NCBI GenBank assembly: GCA_964291445.2
Contig: OZ219864.1
Location: 186,001 to 250,000 of the forward strand
Direction: 5' to 3'
Length of the DNA stretch: 64,000 nt
DNA from: JAPOXR01 sp964291445
GTDB taxonomy: Bacteria > Pseudomonadota > Alphaproteobacteria > Rhodobacterales > Rhodobacteraceae
Shown here one piece after another: positions 1 to 8,388 of this stretch. The position numbers and the translations under genes were made by a program. Positions within the stretch are counted from its first letter, which is position 1; each line of letters opens with the position of its first letter. The notes beneath the pieces were generated by a model. That model was given only the letters and a program-made list of their open reading frames with translations. It was not told the DNA's origin and did not search any database.

Positions 1-408
1 CCGCTCAAAGTGCCGCCGCGACAGATCATCCTCACCCTTCAGAAAGAACGCCCGCGCCAGTTCAAGACGCACCCGCACCAACTCGGGCCGCTCCACCAGG
101 ATGGCATGAAACGCCCCGATCGCCTCATCAAGCAACCCGTCTCGCCGCTCGTCGTCGGCAGCCTCCGCCGCCCCCAGCGCCGCCAGCCCAACAAGAAACA
201 GCGCATCGATCCGATCAGCATGACCAGGCGCAATCGGCCGCAAGATGACCAAGGCCTCATCAAACCGCCCACCCTCGATCAACGCCCGAGCAGTATTCAC
301 CTGCGGATCCGAAGACAAATGAGACGGCCGGTCAGTCACAGCCCCAAGAGCCACCACTCCCGACAACATCAGGAACACAAGAGCCCGAACCAGCGTACCG
401 GGACGCAT
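1..408 (-). CDS. Slam-like (surface lipoprotein assembly modifier) protein, N-terminal part, cut by window edge
   Basis: The 136 visible codons start at an ATG whose complement is at 406-408 and run off the window without a stop. The protein opens with a hydrophobic signal-like segment (LVRALVFLMLSGVVALGAV) followed by TPR-like helices (ARALIEGGRFDEALVIL) and the phrase RVRLELARAFFLKGEDDL. That helical domain is characteristic of the DUF560/Slam family, in which a periplasmic TPR domain precedes a 14-strand outer-membrane barrel that delivers lipoproteins to the surface. The barrel would lie outside the window. The gene follows a TbpB-like lipoprotein on the same strand after a 75-bp gap, which is the usual Slam-substrate arrangement. 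The family call rests on the N-terminus and the neighbour; a plain TPR protein is the alternative. Confidence 0.6.
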   Translation of the reverse strand, partial: MRPGTLVRALVFLMLSGVVALGAVTDRPSHLSSDPQVNTARALIEGGRFDEALVILRPIAPGHADRIDALFLVGLAALGAAEAADDERRDGLLDEAIGAFHAILVERPELVRVRLELARAFFLKGEDDLSRRHFER

Positions 409-483
409 CATTGACCGAAGAAGGCAACTCAATGCCTGCCCTCCTCCCCCAGATATCAGTGACCTGACCTAACGAACCTACGA

Positions 484-1530
484 CTATGGCGTAATGCTGC
501 TCGGACTGATGTAGGTACGGATCATTCCCAGGAAACTGGGTTCATCGACATCGTCATCATCTTCTGTGGGAATTGCAGTAAAAGTGCCACCTACAGTGCG
601 GGGGTAGGTGGCGTCGTCGGCGTCGTCGTTCGGCGTTTTGTTGTCGTATTCATAGGTTCCGAAGAATCTTCCACCCCAATCGCCGGTGTAGTCGATGTCA
701 TTGACCGTTCCGCTCACGTCTCCCTCAAATTGGGCGCTAGCGTCACCACCAAAACCGGTGTGCTCCAATACGAGCTTGCTGCCAGATTTAGCTGAGGTGT
801 CGTCCATGCGGATATTGGTGATTTCCCCGGATATGCCCTCTCTGTTTTCACCTGTCCCTTCAAAGTCTGCGTTCAGGGAAACGCTACCGTCAAGATATCC
901 GATCTTGCCTGACTCCGTCAGATATTCGCCCCTCGCATTTCCGCTGTATTTTGCCTTGCCGAGGCCGGATACTAGGACACTGGAAGGGGTCGGAGAATTT
1001 CCGGAAACGAAGGCCCCGAGTGAATAGGTCCCAGAACTGTCTTCGGGAACGAACAGCCAGACGCCACCAGCCAGGTAGTCGGTGTCGCCGCCGTCCACAG
1101 ACTTGTCGTAATCGGTATAGACATCGACGTATACCGTGCCACCCGCAACCTTCTTGGTCAACTCCTTGCCTTGGGGGTAGACAGGCATATCGCGGGAATT
1201 GTCGGCGTTGTCCGGGGTGATTTCCCAATTGGGATTGACGGATGTTACCGTGTATTTGAGCCCTTTGTCATAATCGACCGTCACAGAAACCTCACCTTCG
1301 TCCGACGATGACTGTACTACGCTGTTTAATTCTGGGTCGATTTGCCGAGGCATGAGGCGGTCTTGGTCTCCGGCCGAATTGAGCGCAGTGGCAAGACCCG
1401 CCTTTTGTTCAGTAGTCACGTTCGCCAGATGGCCGGGGACGTCTGTTGGGTCACTGCCGCTGCCCCCGCAACCGGCAACGAGCATAGTGAGAGATGCGGC
1501 AACAACCGTTGCCGAAAAACGCGTAACCAT
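484..1530 (-). CDS. TbpB-like (transferrin-binding-protein-like) lipoprotein, probable Slam substrate
   Basis: This is a 348-residue lipoprotein. The chosen ATG (complement at 1528-1530) follows a G-rich Shine-Dalgarno (GGGGGGA) and gives a clean signal with the lipobox LVAGC; a longer in-frame start at 1569 would spoil the signal peptide. The mature part is Asp/Gly/Ser-rich beta sequence. The C-terminal segment has the pattern DWGGRFFGTYEYDNK followed by VGGTFTAIP, typical of the TbpB beta-barrel domain found in many solute-binding surface lipoproteins. The downstream gene is a Slam-like protein, so the pair probably places this lipoprotein on the cell surface. The ligand (iron protein, haem or other) cannot be read from the sequence. 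Confidence 0.72.
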   Translation of the reverse strand: MVTRFSATVVAASLTMLVAGCGGSGSDPTDVPGHLANVTTEQKAGLATALNSAGDQDRLMPRQIDPELNSVVQSSSDEGEVSVTVDYDKGLKYTVTSVNPNWEITPDNADNSRDMPVYPQGKELTKKVAGGTVYVDVYTDYDKSVDGGDTDYLAGGVWLFVPEDSSGTYSLGAFVSGNSPTPSSVLVSGLGKAKYSGNARGEYLTESGKIGYLDGSVSLNADFEGTGENREGISGEITNIRMDDTSAKSGSKLVLEHTGFGGDASAQFEGDVSGTVNDIDYTGDWGGRFFGTYEYDNKTPNDDADDATYPRTVGGTFTAIPTEDDDDVDEPSFLGMIRTYISPSSITP

Positions 1531-2711
1531 TGGTGAATCCCCCCAAGGACCGTGAAGCATTGCAGTCAATCCGACGATTGTATCTGAAGTTGGTAGAAGG
1601 CAGAAGTGTTTTCGGCCTCATTATTGGTGGAGTCGCGTTTGAGATACTCGGGCTCCGTCAGGCACCCGGTGGAATGAAATCCCGGTTGTCCGATTTGCCC
1701 TGGGACGCACGTGGAGGGGCTCTGATTTCATCTTCTCCCCGAATTGTGGAACTGGGTCTCGGCAGGACGCTATCCGGACTTACCGGACGGACTGACAGCC
1801 CCGTATGCTGACCACACTCAGGTAGTTGGGGGGCCGGCACAAACTGAAACGAGATAGTCGTTTCCCCTTCCGGCCTTGTTCTCAACTGCATTTGCGAGGT
1901 CGTCGTCAGTCTTGGACATCCCGCGGCCGGATGCTGGTGAAGCCGATTACCCGAGTGCTTGAATCTACCATCCCACGACTTGCTGCCAGTGGTCGGCGAA
2001 TACATCCTCGAATTTCGTCCAGGTGCATCACATGCCGTTCCTGAAATCCTGGCTCGCACAAACGACTCGCTCTGGCGAGTCACCGTCACGTCGATCTGGA
2101 GACCGCAGTGCCTGGCGGCGCATCCGGAAACCGTGACGCCCTCGGCTACGCTGCAAGTACATGCCGCACGTATCTCACCAACAGCATCGGTTTCAAAGAA
2201 ACTCGCACTGATGAACCGGTTTCAGTGCTCTTGGCGACGCATCGTTTTCTGCCCAGCAACCCAGATTGAACTCATCTGTGTAGACCGACATTCTCGCCTG
2301 CGCTCCATACAAAAAAGGCAAGGGCCGCTCCGTGGAGCGGCCCTTGAGCCAACAGCACGCTGCTGGCGGGTAACTCGACAGAATCTAGCTCCACCCGAAG
2401 CACGCCTCAAGGGATTTCTGGCCAGCAAATTCCATTCAGGCAGAGTCCTTATCTCGGCAGGGCCGTGTCCTGTTAAGGACCGCACAACCATACAAGCTGT
2501 GCAATTTCATGGATCAAGCGGGACGTGCCGCAGCTTCCTTGGCAATCACTTCCGAGTACACGCCGCTTGGTGGTGCCTTGGCGCAATGCAAATCGGCAGA
2601 TGCCTGTCCTTTGATGAATAGAATGATGATGCCTTTTTGCACACATATCGCTGTACGGGCCCTTGGAGAACAAAGTGCTGCCGATAATCCACTCCTGGAC
2701 AGCAGAGGCCA
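1531..2711. other. Intergenic stretch without a convincing gene
   Basis: About 1.2 kb between the TbpB-like gene and the left MITE. Reading frames here have poor codon bias and no recognisable motif. A single rho-independent terminator-like hairpin is present (listed separately). A minus-strand reading frame of about 42 codons at 2514-2642 looks protein-like in composition but has no recognised family, and may be a decayed gene end. Confidence 0.6.
2311..2345 (-). terminator. Rho-independent terminator-like hairpin
   Basis: Two perfect 12-bp arms (AAGGGCCGCTCC and its complement, 2320-2331 and 2334-2345) flank a 2-nt centre. Read on the minus strand the hairpin is followed by GCC and six T (2311-2316), the form of an intrinsic terminator. 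No intact gene lies just upstream on that strand, so it ends either a decayed gene or an unrecognised transcript. Confidence 0.6.
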
Positions 2712-3266
2712 CTAGTACCTCAACTTCATTGAACTGATGGATACAGCGACGTCAGCTTGATGCGGTCGCTCTCGGTCCTGAACCGCTAGTCCATCGGCTT
2801 CGCCGACGCGTTGCGATACATCTCCCATGCACTGACCTCGCGTCGCATCGTCGGTGCATTGCCTGCGCAAGCGGGGGACGTTGCCGGTCCGGCGCCGAGA
2901 ATGTCGGCGTCGCTGCGGGTGCCGCCCTGCCGGTCCTCATCGGCCACGAGCAGGATGTGTGCCCGCCGCCGACGCACCTTCGAGACCCGGCCGCTGAGGG
3001 CCATCTTCTGAAGCATGATCCGCTCGTGCTCCTCGAGCCAGACCCTCGTGGATCTTCCTGCCTGCCCTACGCATTGCCTGTCACCCCTTTGCTCCTCCCG
3101 GTGCTGGTACTGCCCGTGCAGACATCATTGTCGTGACCATCGTCCGGTCGCCCGGAGGCATGTTGCTCGCTCTTGTTGACGGCAGTATAAGAAAGGTCGC
3201 CCGAAGGTGAAACTCCACTCGGCACCAGCGAGAAAGACGTCATTTCAATGGTGATAGGGTAGTAGT
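2712..3266 (-). repeat. Left 555-bp IS630-derived MITE copy (inverted)
   Basis: Exact reverse complement of 6445-6999. The copy has its own imperfect terminal repeats: the outer end TAGTACCTCAACTTCATTGA and the inner end, read inward, TACTACCCTATCACCATTGA share most positions. Each 555-bp copy is therefore an internally deleted IS630/mariner-like element with TA at both ends, rather than an arbitrary duplication. Confidence 0.82.
2786..3049 (-). pseudogene. IS630-family transposase N-terminal fragment (left copy)
   Basis: The open frame contains VWLEEHERIMLQKMALSG followed by KVRRRRAHILLVADED and RSDADILGAG. This resembles the N-terminal helix-turn-helix of IS630 transposases, where arginine-rich RRARILLLADEG and SDAEIAEALG are typical. 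The frame ends at a stop long before any DDE catalytic domain, so the product cannot be a transposase. It is the mirror copy of the fragment at 6662-6925. Confidence 0.65.
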
Positions 3267-3309
3267 GACCTTGCAACTTTAACTCGGCCGAACTGAAAGG
3301 TCGTCTCAA

Positions 3310-6300
3310 TTGTCAACACCAAACAAGAAATCCAGACTCAAACTGCCTCACTTACTGATTGAGGCCGTGAAGGACCAAAGAGCAGTTATATTTTTTGGAG
3401 CTGGCGCTTCCATGGAATGCAAAGACAGGTCAGGCACATGTCCCCCTAGTGGGAACCAATTGCGAGATCACTTGGCAAACAAGTTTCTTGGAACAAGCCA
3501 TGACACCCGGGACCTCTCTACAATTGCCGAGATGGCAATTCAAAACGGAGCGGGAGAACCATTAGTATTTGAGGAGATTTCTAACCTATTGAATGGTTTC
3601 AATCCCTCACCTACACATATCAAGATTGCAAACTTTCGCTGGAGAGGTTTTGCCACGACAAACTACGATACATTCATCGAACAAGGCTATGCTGGCAATT
3701 CGGCACGAAAGCAAACATGTTTGCCTTTTGTGAAGAACACGGAACCATACGACGATAGACTCAGAAACGAGGCGAGCCCACTACCCTTGCTAAAGGTTCA
3801 TGGGTGCATTAACCATAGATTGGACCGTGATATACCTTTGGTTCTATCCAATGAACATCATCATAGATTTCAAAAGAATAGAGAACATCTGTTTGAGCGG
3901 CTGCGTCAGTGGGCACAGAATTCGCCGTTGATTTTCGTTGGTTATGGCCTCTCCGACCATCACCTGCGTTCCCTATTCTACGACATCGATCCTGGAAAAC
4001 GCCCGCAGTGGTACGTCGTGACTCCTGATGCTGACACGCATGACCGTCGCTTCTGGGCTTCAAAAAACACTGACATCATCGACGGAACATTTTCCGAGTT
4101 TGTCGACATTTTGGATAAAGAGGTTCCGGAGTTATCTCGTGCACTGAGTGTGTCGGCGGGAATGGTCGATGCTCCATACACCCGCTACTTTCGCTCCAGA
4201 GACGCGGGGTCTGGCGCTCTTCGGAGCAGCCTCCAGTTTGATCTAGAGTATGTTCATGCAGGACTTGGGTTCGATGAGGTAGGGCCAGACAAGTTCTACT
4301 CAGGTCATGATCACGGTTGGTGTGGAATCATTCGAAACTACGACTTCAGTCGCAGGGTAGGAGAAAATTTGCTGTACTCTGCATTAGATGACAACGACTC
4401 ATGCGAACAACGGTTCTTTCTATTACAGGGGTCGGCAGGTGCCGGAAAAACCATTGCGCTACGACGAGCCGCATTTAATGCTGCAACGGAACTGGATGAA
4501 TTGGTCTTTTGGCTCCGTGAGGCTGGTCAACCGAGGGCAGAGGTCCTCGAAGAACTCTATGGACAAACTGGGAAGCGGCCGTTGCTATTTGTCGATAGAG
4601 TTTCAATACACAGCGACGCAATCCTCGAGTTGCTAAAGAGACTGAAGGCCAAACGAATTCCGATTACGATCATTGCCGCTGAGCGGGCAGCCGACTGGGG
4701 AAGTTACTGCGGGTCACTTGAAGAAGAATTTCCACCTAGTCTACATTTCCTGCGAAGGTTAAGCGGGCGGGAGGCCGAAGATCTTGTCGACTTGCTGGAG
4801 CATCACAATTGTCTTGGACTACTCAAGACTCGCTCTAAACCCGAAAGGGTGGCAGCATTTCAAAGTGAAGATCGAGCAGATAGACAACTCTTGGTAGCTC
4901 TCCATGAGCTAACACAGGGTAAGCCTTTCGAAGAGATCATCCTGGAGGAATTCAAACGAGTTACACCAGATGCTGCAAGACAGCTATATTTGGATGTCGC
5001 TACAATGCATCAATTTGGGGCTGTGGCAAGAGCCGGGGCTATATCCCGTATAAACGGACTTCGGTTTTCAGATTTTGAGAAGCACTTTTTTGAGCCTCTT
5101 CGCGATATCATTAGCGTGGTCATGGATTCATATACGGGTGACAAGGGATACGAGAGCCGCCACACACGCGTATCAAGTATCCTATTTGGTGTGGCATGCA
5201 CAGCTGATACTGAGAAGTCCGCCCAACTCTCCAGAGTGCTAACTGGCCTTGATGTTGGTTTTTCATCAGACAGGAGAATTGTTGGGAAAATTTGCAAGGG
5301 TCGAACTATCGCCCAGCAGTTTTCCGATATTGGTGAAGCAAGAAGGGTGTTCGATACAGCAATTCAGGCACTTCCAAACTCTGCATTCCTTTATCAACAG
5401 GCTGCGATACTTGAGTATCTTCATGACAAGGGCTCGCTCGATAGCGCGTACAAACTTGCGGAGAACGCACGGTCAATTGATGAAAACAACCATATCTACA
5501 TTCATACCTTGGCCGAAGTTACACGGCGAAAGGCAAACGCTGCAACGTCCATAGTGGCCAAAGAAAGGCTTCGATCGCAATCTCGCAGCTATCTGAACGA
5601 GATTTCGATAAGTAGTTCCATAAATGACCTAACCTTCTGTCGTTTGCTAATCGATGAGGCAATTGATCACCTCAGAAGGTTACCGCACAAAGCCAGCGAT
5701 CACGAACTTCTCGAGTTTGATAGAAGAGTTGCCGATGCCGTCGAAAGGCTTAGGCGAGCACAACAGGACTTTCCTAATGAGGCAGATTTTCCGAGCGCCG
5801 AGGGCTACCTTTGGGAAAAGCTCGGCGAGGAACAAAAGGCTTCACAGGCCCTAACAAAGGCAATTGCGATACATCCAAGGAATTCGGGCGTCTTCGCGCG
5901 CCTGTCACGAATTCAACGTGCAGGAGGTTCTGAGGCAGATGCAACCAAGACGCTTGAAGAAGCTCTAATACGTTTTCCGAATGATAAGAATGTTCATTTG
6001 CACGCTGCTTTGCTGAGGATCGAGGCAGATGGTGACCCGTCTATTGTCGAATACCATTTCAAGTCCAGTTTCGGCCCAGGTGATCACAATTTCGATGCGA
6101 GGTATTTTTTTGCAGAGTTTCTCTTTAAGTCTGGAAGGGTTCAGGAGTGCAAAGAACTCTTCGATGAGATCGATGCAAAGGCACCTGTGAACTTTCGGAA
6201 GTCTTCACCTGCATCGGATGATGTGATTACAAGAAGGCTCACTGAATTCACAGGTACTGTGGAAACAGTAAAGGACAGGTACTTCTTTATTCGTTTTGGA

Positions 6301-6444
6301 GGATATCCGGTGGCAATCTTTTCCCACATCTCTTCACTTGACGATATGACATTCGATGAGTTGCGGGTTGGACTGGTTGTAGTGTTTCGCGTTCGTTTCA
6401 ATCGAAGGGGTCCGGTAGCGAGTACCGTTTGGGTGCAAGACTAA
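3310..6444 (+). CDS. SIR2-like / STAND P-loop NTPase / TPR protein, candidate anti-phage defence gene
   Basis: The product has 1044 residues. Residues about 25-220 form a SIR2-like NAD-binding domain: FFGAGAS (~28-34), TTNYDTFIE (~116-124), KVHG (~162-165) and FVGYGLSDHHL (~209-219). A STAND-type P-loop NTPase follows, with Walker A GSAGAGKT (~374-381) and Walker B-like LLFVDRV (~424-430). TPR-like helical repeats occupy about 660-930, and the last ~70 residues (from FTGTVETVKDRYFFIRFGG) resemble a small OB/cold-shock-like barrel. SIR2-STAND-TPR proteins of the Avs/DSR type sense phage proteins and deplete NAD+; that role is inferred here by architecture only. Start TTG at 3310 has AAAGG about 9 nt upstream. 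GC is far below that of its neighbours and the gene fills a MITE-bounded cassette. Confidence 0.82.
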   Translation: MSTPNKKSRLKLPHLLIEAVKDQRAVIFFGAGASMECKDRSGTCPPSGNQLRDHLANKFLGTSHDTRDLSTIAEMAIQNGAGEPLVFEEISNLLNGFNPSPTHIKIANFRWRGFATTNYDTFIEQGYAGNSARKQTCLPFVKNTEPYDDRLRNEASPLPLLKVHGCINHRLDRDIPLVLSNEHHHRFQKNREHLFERLRQWAQNSPLIFVGYGLSDHHLRSLFYDIDPGKRPQWYVVTPDADTHDRRFWASKNTDIIDGTFSEFVDILDKEVPELSRALSVSAGMVDAPYTRYFRSRDAGSGALRSSLQFDLEYVHAGLGFDEVGPDKFYSGHDHGWCGIIRNYDFSRRVGENLLYSALDDNDSCEQRFFLLQGSAGAGKTIALRRAAFNAATELDELVFWLREAGQPRAEVLEELYGQTGKRPLLFVDRVSIHSDAILELLKRLKAKRIPITIIAAERAADWGSYCGSLEEEFPPSLHFLRRLSGREAEDLVDLLEHHNCLGLLKTRSKPERVAAFQSEDRADRQLLVALHELTQGKPFEEIILEEFKRVTPDAARQLYLDVATMHQFGAVARAGAISRINGLRFSDFEKHFFEPLRDIISVVMDSYTGDKGYESRHTRVSSILFGVACTADTEKSAQLSRVLTGLDVGFSSDRRIVGKICKGRTIAQQFSDIGEARRVFDTAIQALPNSAFLYQQAAILEYLHDKGSLDSAYKLAENARSIDENNHIYIHTLAEVTRRKANAATSIVAKERLRSQSRSYLNEISISSSINDLTFCRLLIDEAIDHLRRLPHKASDHELLEFDRRVADAVERLRRAQQDFPNEADFPSAEGYLWEKLGEEQKASQALTKAIAIHPRNSGVFARLSRIQRAGGSEADATKTLEEALIRFPNDKNVHLHAALLRIEADGDPSIVEYHFKSSFGPGDHNFDARYFFAEFLFKSGRVQECKELFDEIDAKAPVNFRKSSPASDDVITRRLTEFTGTVETVKDRYFFIRFGGYPVAIFSHISSLDDMTFDELRVGLVVVFRVRFNRRGPVASTVWVQD

Positions 6445-6999
6445 ACTACTACCCTATCACCATTGAAATGACGTCTTTCTCGCTGGTGCCGAGTGGAGTT
6501 TCACCTTCGGGCGACCTTTCTTATACTGCCGTCAACAAGAGCGAGCAACATGCCTCCGGGCGACCGGACGATGGTCACGACAATGATGTCTGCACGGGCA
6601 GTACCAGCACCGGGAGGAGCAAAGGGGTGACAGGCAATGCGTAGGGCAGGCAGGAAGATCCACGAGGGTCTGGCTCGAGGAGCACGAGCGGATCATGCTT
6701 CAGAAGATGGCCCTCAGCGGCCGGGTCTCGAAGGTGCGTCGGCGGCGGGCACACATCCTGCTCGTGGCCGATGAGGACCGGCAGGGCGGCACCCGCAGCG
6801 ACGCCGACATTCTCGGCGCCGGACCGGCAACGTCCCCCGCTTGCGCAGGCAATGCACCGACGATGCGACGCGAGGTCAGTGCATGGGAGATGTATCGCAA
6901 CGCGTCGGCGAAGCCGATGGACTAGCGGTTCAGGACCGAGAGCGACCGCATCAAGCTGACGTCGCTGTATCCATCAGTTCAATGAAGTTGAGGTACTAG
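6445..6999 (+). repeat. Right 555-bp IS630-derived MITE copy
   Basis: Exact inverted copy of 2712-3266, starting at the base after the TAA stop of the SIR2-STAND gene and ending in CTAG at 6996-6999. It contains the same truncated transposase fragment and the same imperfect terminal repeats. Because the two copies are identical despite decay of the transposase, they either duplicated recently or are kept alike by gene conversion. Confidence 0.82.
6662..6925 (+). pseudogene. IS630-family transposase N-terminal fragment (right copy)
   Basis: Same fragment as at 2786-3049: an IS630-type N-terminal helix-turn-helix with the arginine-rich KVRRRRAHILLVADED segment, then a stop (TAG after AKPMD) well before any catalytic domain. 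There is no downstream continuation in any frame inside the 555-bp copy, so the central and C-terminal parts of the transposase were deleted before the copies took their present form. Confidence 0.65.
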
Positions 7000-7121
7000 A
7001 CCGAACACATCATGGGCAAGAATCAGGCCGAACCGATACCGATTACTTGCTATTTCTGAAATGGGTGAGCAGATGAACTGCTTGTGACTGGTATCGGCGA
7101 GACATGGATGCAGGACAGATA

Positions 7122-8105
7122 ATGGACCGGGTATTGGTGACGGGCGGTGCGGGGTTCGTGGGGTCCCATGTCTGCAGGCAGTTGCGGCTGGCCGGGTTCG
7201 TGCCTGTCACTTTCGACAATTTGGGGACCGGCTGGAAGGATGCGGTCAGGTATGGCCCATTTGTTCGGGGCGACATCATGCAAATGGAGTCTCTGGTGGC
7301 GGCGATTTCGGAATGGAAGCCGGTTGCCGCCATTCACCTTGCGGCGCTGACCAGTGTCGAGGACTCGGTCAGGAGGCCAGAGGCCTACCGGGAATGCAAC
7401 GTGCGAGGAACCGGCAACGTGGTCGAGGCCATGCTCGCCCATGACTGCACGGCGATTGTGTTTTCATCGACCTGCGCGGTCTATGGCAACGCCCCGGAGG
7501 GAATGGTTGACGAGAGCTCTCCTGCCAATCCCGAGAGTCCCTATGCGGCAACCAAGCTTGCCGCCGAGGAATGGCTCAATGGCGGCGTCCGGGAGCGTGG
7601 ACTGCGCTCGATGGTGTTCCGCTATTTCAACGTGGCCGGATCCGACCCGGACCTCGAAATCGGCGAGTGCCGGGTCAGGCCCGCCAACCTGATACCGGCG
7701 GTTCTTGACTGCGCGGCCGGTGCACGATCGCAATTCGAGATATTCGGCACCGATTATCCGACACCGGACGGGACCTGCATCAGGGATTATGTCCATGCCA
7801 TCGATGTGGCCGATGCCCATGTCCAGGGCCTGCGGTCACTACTGGATGGTTCTCCAGGGGAGGTCTACAATATCGGTACCGGTACCGGGAATTCGGTCCG
7901 GGAGGTGGTGGAATGCTGCCGGAAGGTCACCGGGGTGGATTTTCCTGTGCGGGATTCGGCTCGCCGTCCGGGAGATGTTGCACGGATCGTCTGTGATGGC
8001 TCGAAGGTGCAGGCCGGTCTCGGCTGGTCTGCCGAATTCTCCGATCTCGACACCATCGTCACCGATGCGTGGAACTGGCGACGAGGCCGGGGCTACGAAG
8101 GCTGA
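7122..8105 (+). CDS. galE: UDP-glucose 4-epimerase-like extended SDR
   Basis: The 327-residue enzyme is of the extended short-chain dehydrogenase type. The NAD-binding motif VTGGAGFVGSHV sits at the N-terminus, the catalytic Tyr-Lys in SPYAATKLAAEEW, and the sequence FGTDYPTPDGTCIRDYVHA with the late YNIGTGTGNSVREVV segment is diagnostic of GalE-type epimerases. These interconvert UDP-glucose and UDP-galactose for surface polysaccharide synthesis. ATG 7122 places the Rossmann motif right at the start; an upstream ATG at 7104 adds six residues. It is the first chromosomal gene after the MITE cassette and shows no operon partner. Confidence 0.85.
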   Translation: MDRVLVTGGAGFVGSHVCRQLRLAGFVPVTFDNLGTGWKDAVRYGPFVRGDIMQMESLVAAISEWKPVAAIHLAALTSVEDSVRRPEAYRECNVRGTGNVVEAMLAHDCTAIVFSSTCAVYGNAPEGMVDESSPANPESPYAATKLAAEEWLNGGVRERGLRSMVFRYFNVAGSDPDLEIGECRVRPANLIPAVLDCAAGARSQFEIFGTDYPTPDGTCIRDYVHAIDVADAHVQGLRSLLDGSPGEVYNIGTGTGNSVREVVECCRKVTGVDFPVRDSARRPGDVARIVCDGSKVQAGLGWSAEFSDLDTIVTDAWNWRRGRGYEG

Positions 8106-8171
8106 CCTGGCCGGCATGGCGGCAGGTCCGGCCGATCGATGCCAGCGGCGCGCCTGCTCCGGGCTGGCTGA

Positions 8172-8247
8172 TGGCAGGGGCGGAGGGGCTCGAACCCCCG
8201 ACAACCGGTTTTGGAGACCGGTGCTCTACCAACTGAGCTACGCCCCT
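8172..8247 (-). tRNA. tRNA-Trp (anticodon CCA)
   Basis: On the minus strand a full cloverleaf can be drawn: acceptor AGGGGCG/CGCCCCT, D-arm GCTCAGTTGGTAGAGC, anticodon stem ACCGGT with loop CTCCAAA (anticodon CCA), and T-arm GGGGGTTCGAGCCCC. Discriminator G is followed by an encoded CCA (8172-8174). No repeat of its 3' end was seen nearby, so it does not look like an integration site here. Confidence 0.95.
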
Positions 8248-8388
8248 GCATCCGCTGGCCGGAAGGCCTTATGGTCGAAACGGCCGGATTTCACAACTGC
8301 AACCCGAACCTTCGGAGGCTGATCCGGCCGGATGTGGCATTCTTGTTGCTGCCGGAGGCGGATTGCTGTCCGGTGGGGATGTTCGGGG

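Larger units (their letters stand above)
2712..6999 (+). mobile_element. MITE-bounded cassette (4.3 kb): SIR2-STAND-TPR gene between two inverted IS630-type remnants
   Basis: The unit begins and ends with CTAG, the target preferred by IS630-type elements, which duplicate TA. Its two ends are 555-bp inverted copies (2712-3266 and 6445-6999) that I compared over their full length and found identical. They flank a single low-GC gene. Neither copy encodes a working transposase, so movement would need an IS630 transposase supplied in trans. The right copy starts immediately after the stop codon of the gene and the left copy ends 43 bp before its start, so the payload fits tightly. The sequence composition inside differs sharply from the high-GC surroundings, which supports horizontal acquisition. 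Confidence 0.8.

Noticed and set aside
1959..2621. A 220-codon plus-strand frame in the gap before the MITE
   Set aside because: No motif, poor codon bias, and it overlaps the terminator-like hairpin; not a supportable gene.
2514..2642. Short minus-strand peptide with protein-like composition (GIIILFIKG near its start)
   Set aside because: Resemblance to the first strand of glutaredoxins is limited to a few residues; no start signal and no family match.
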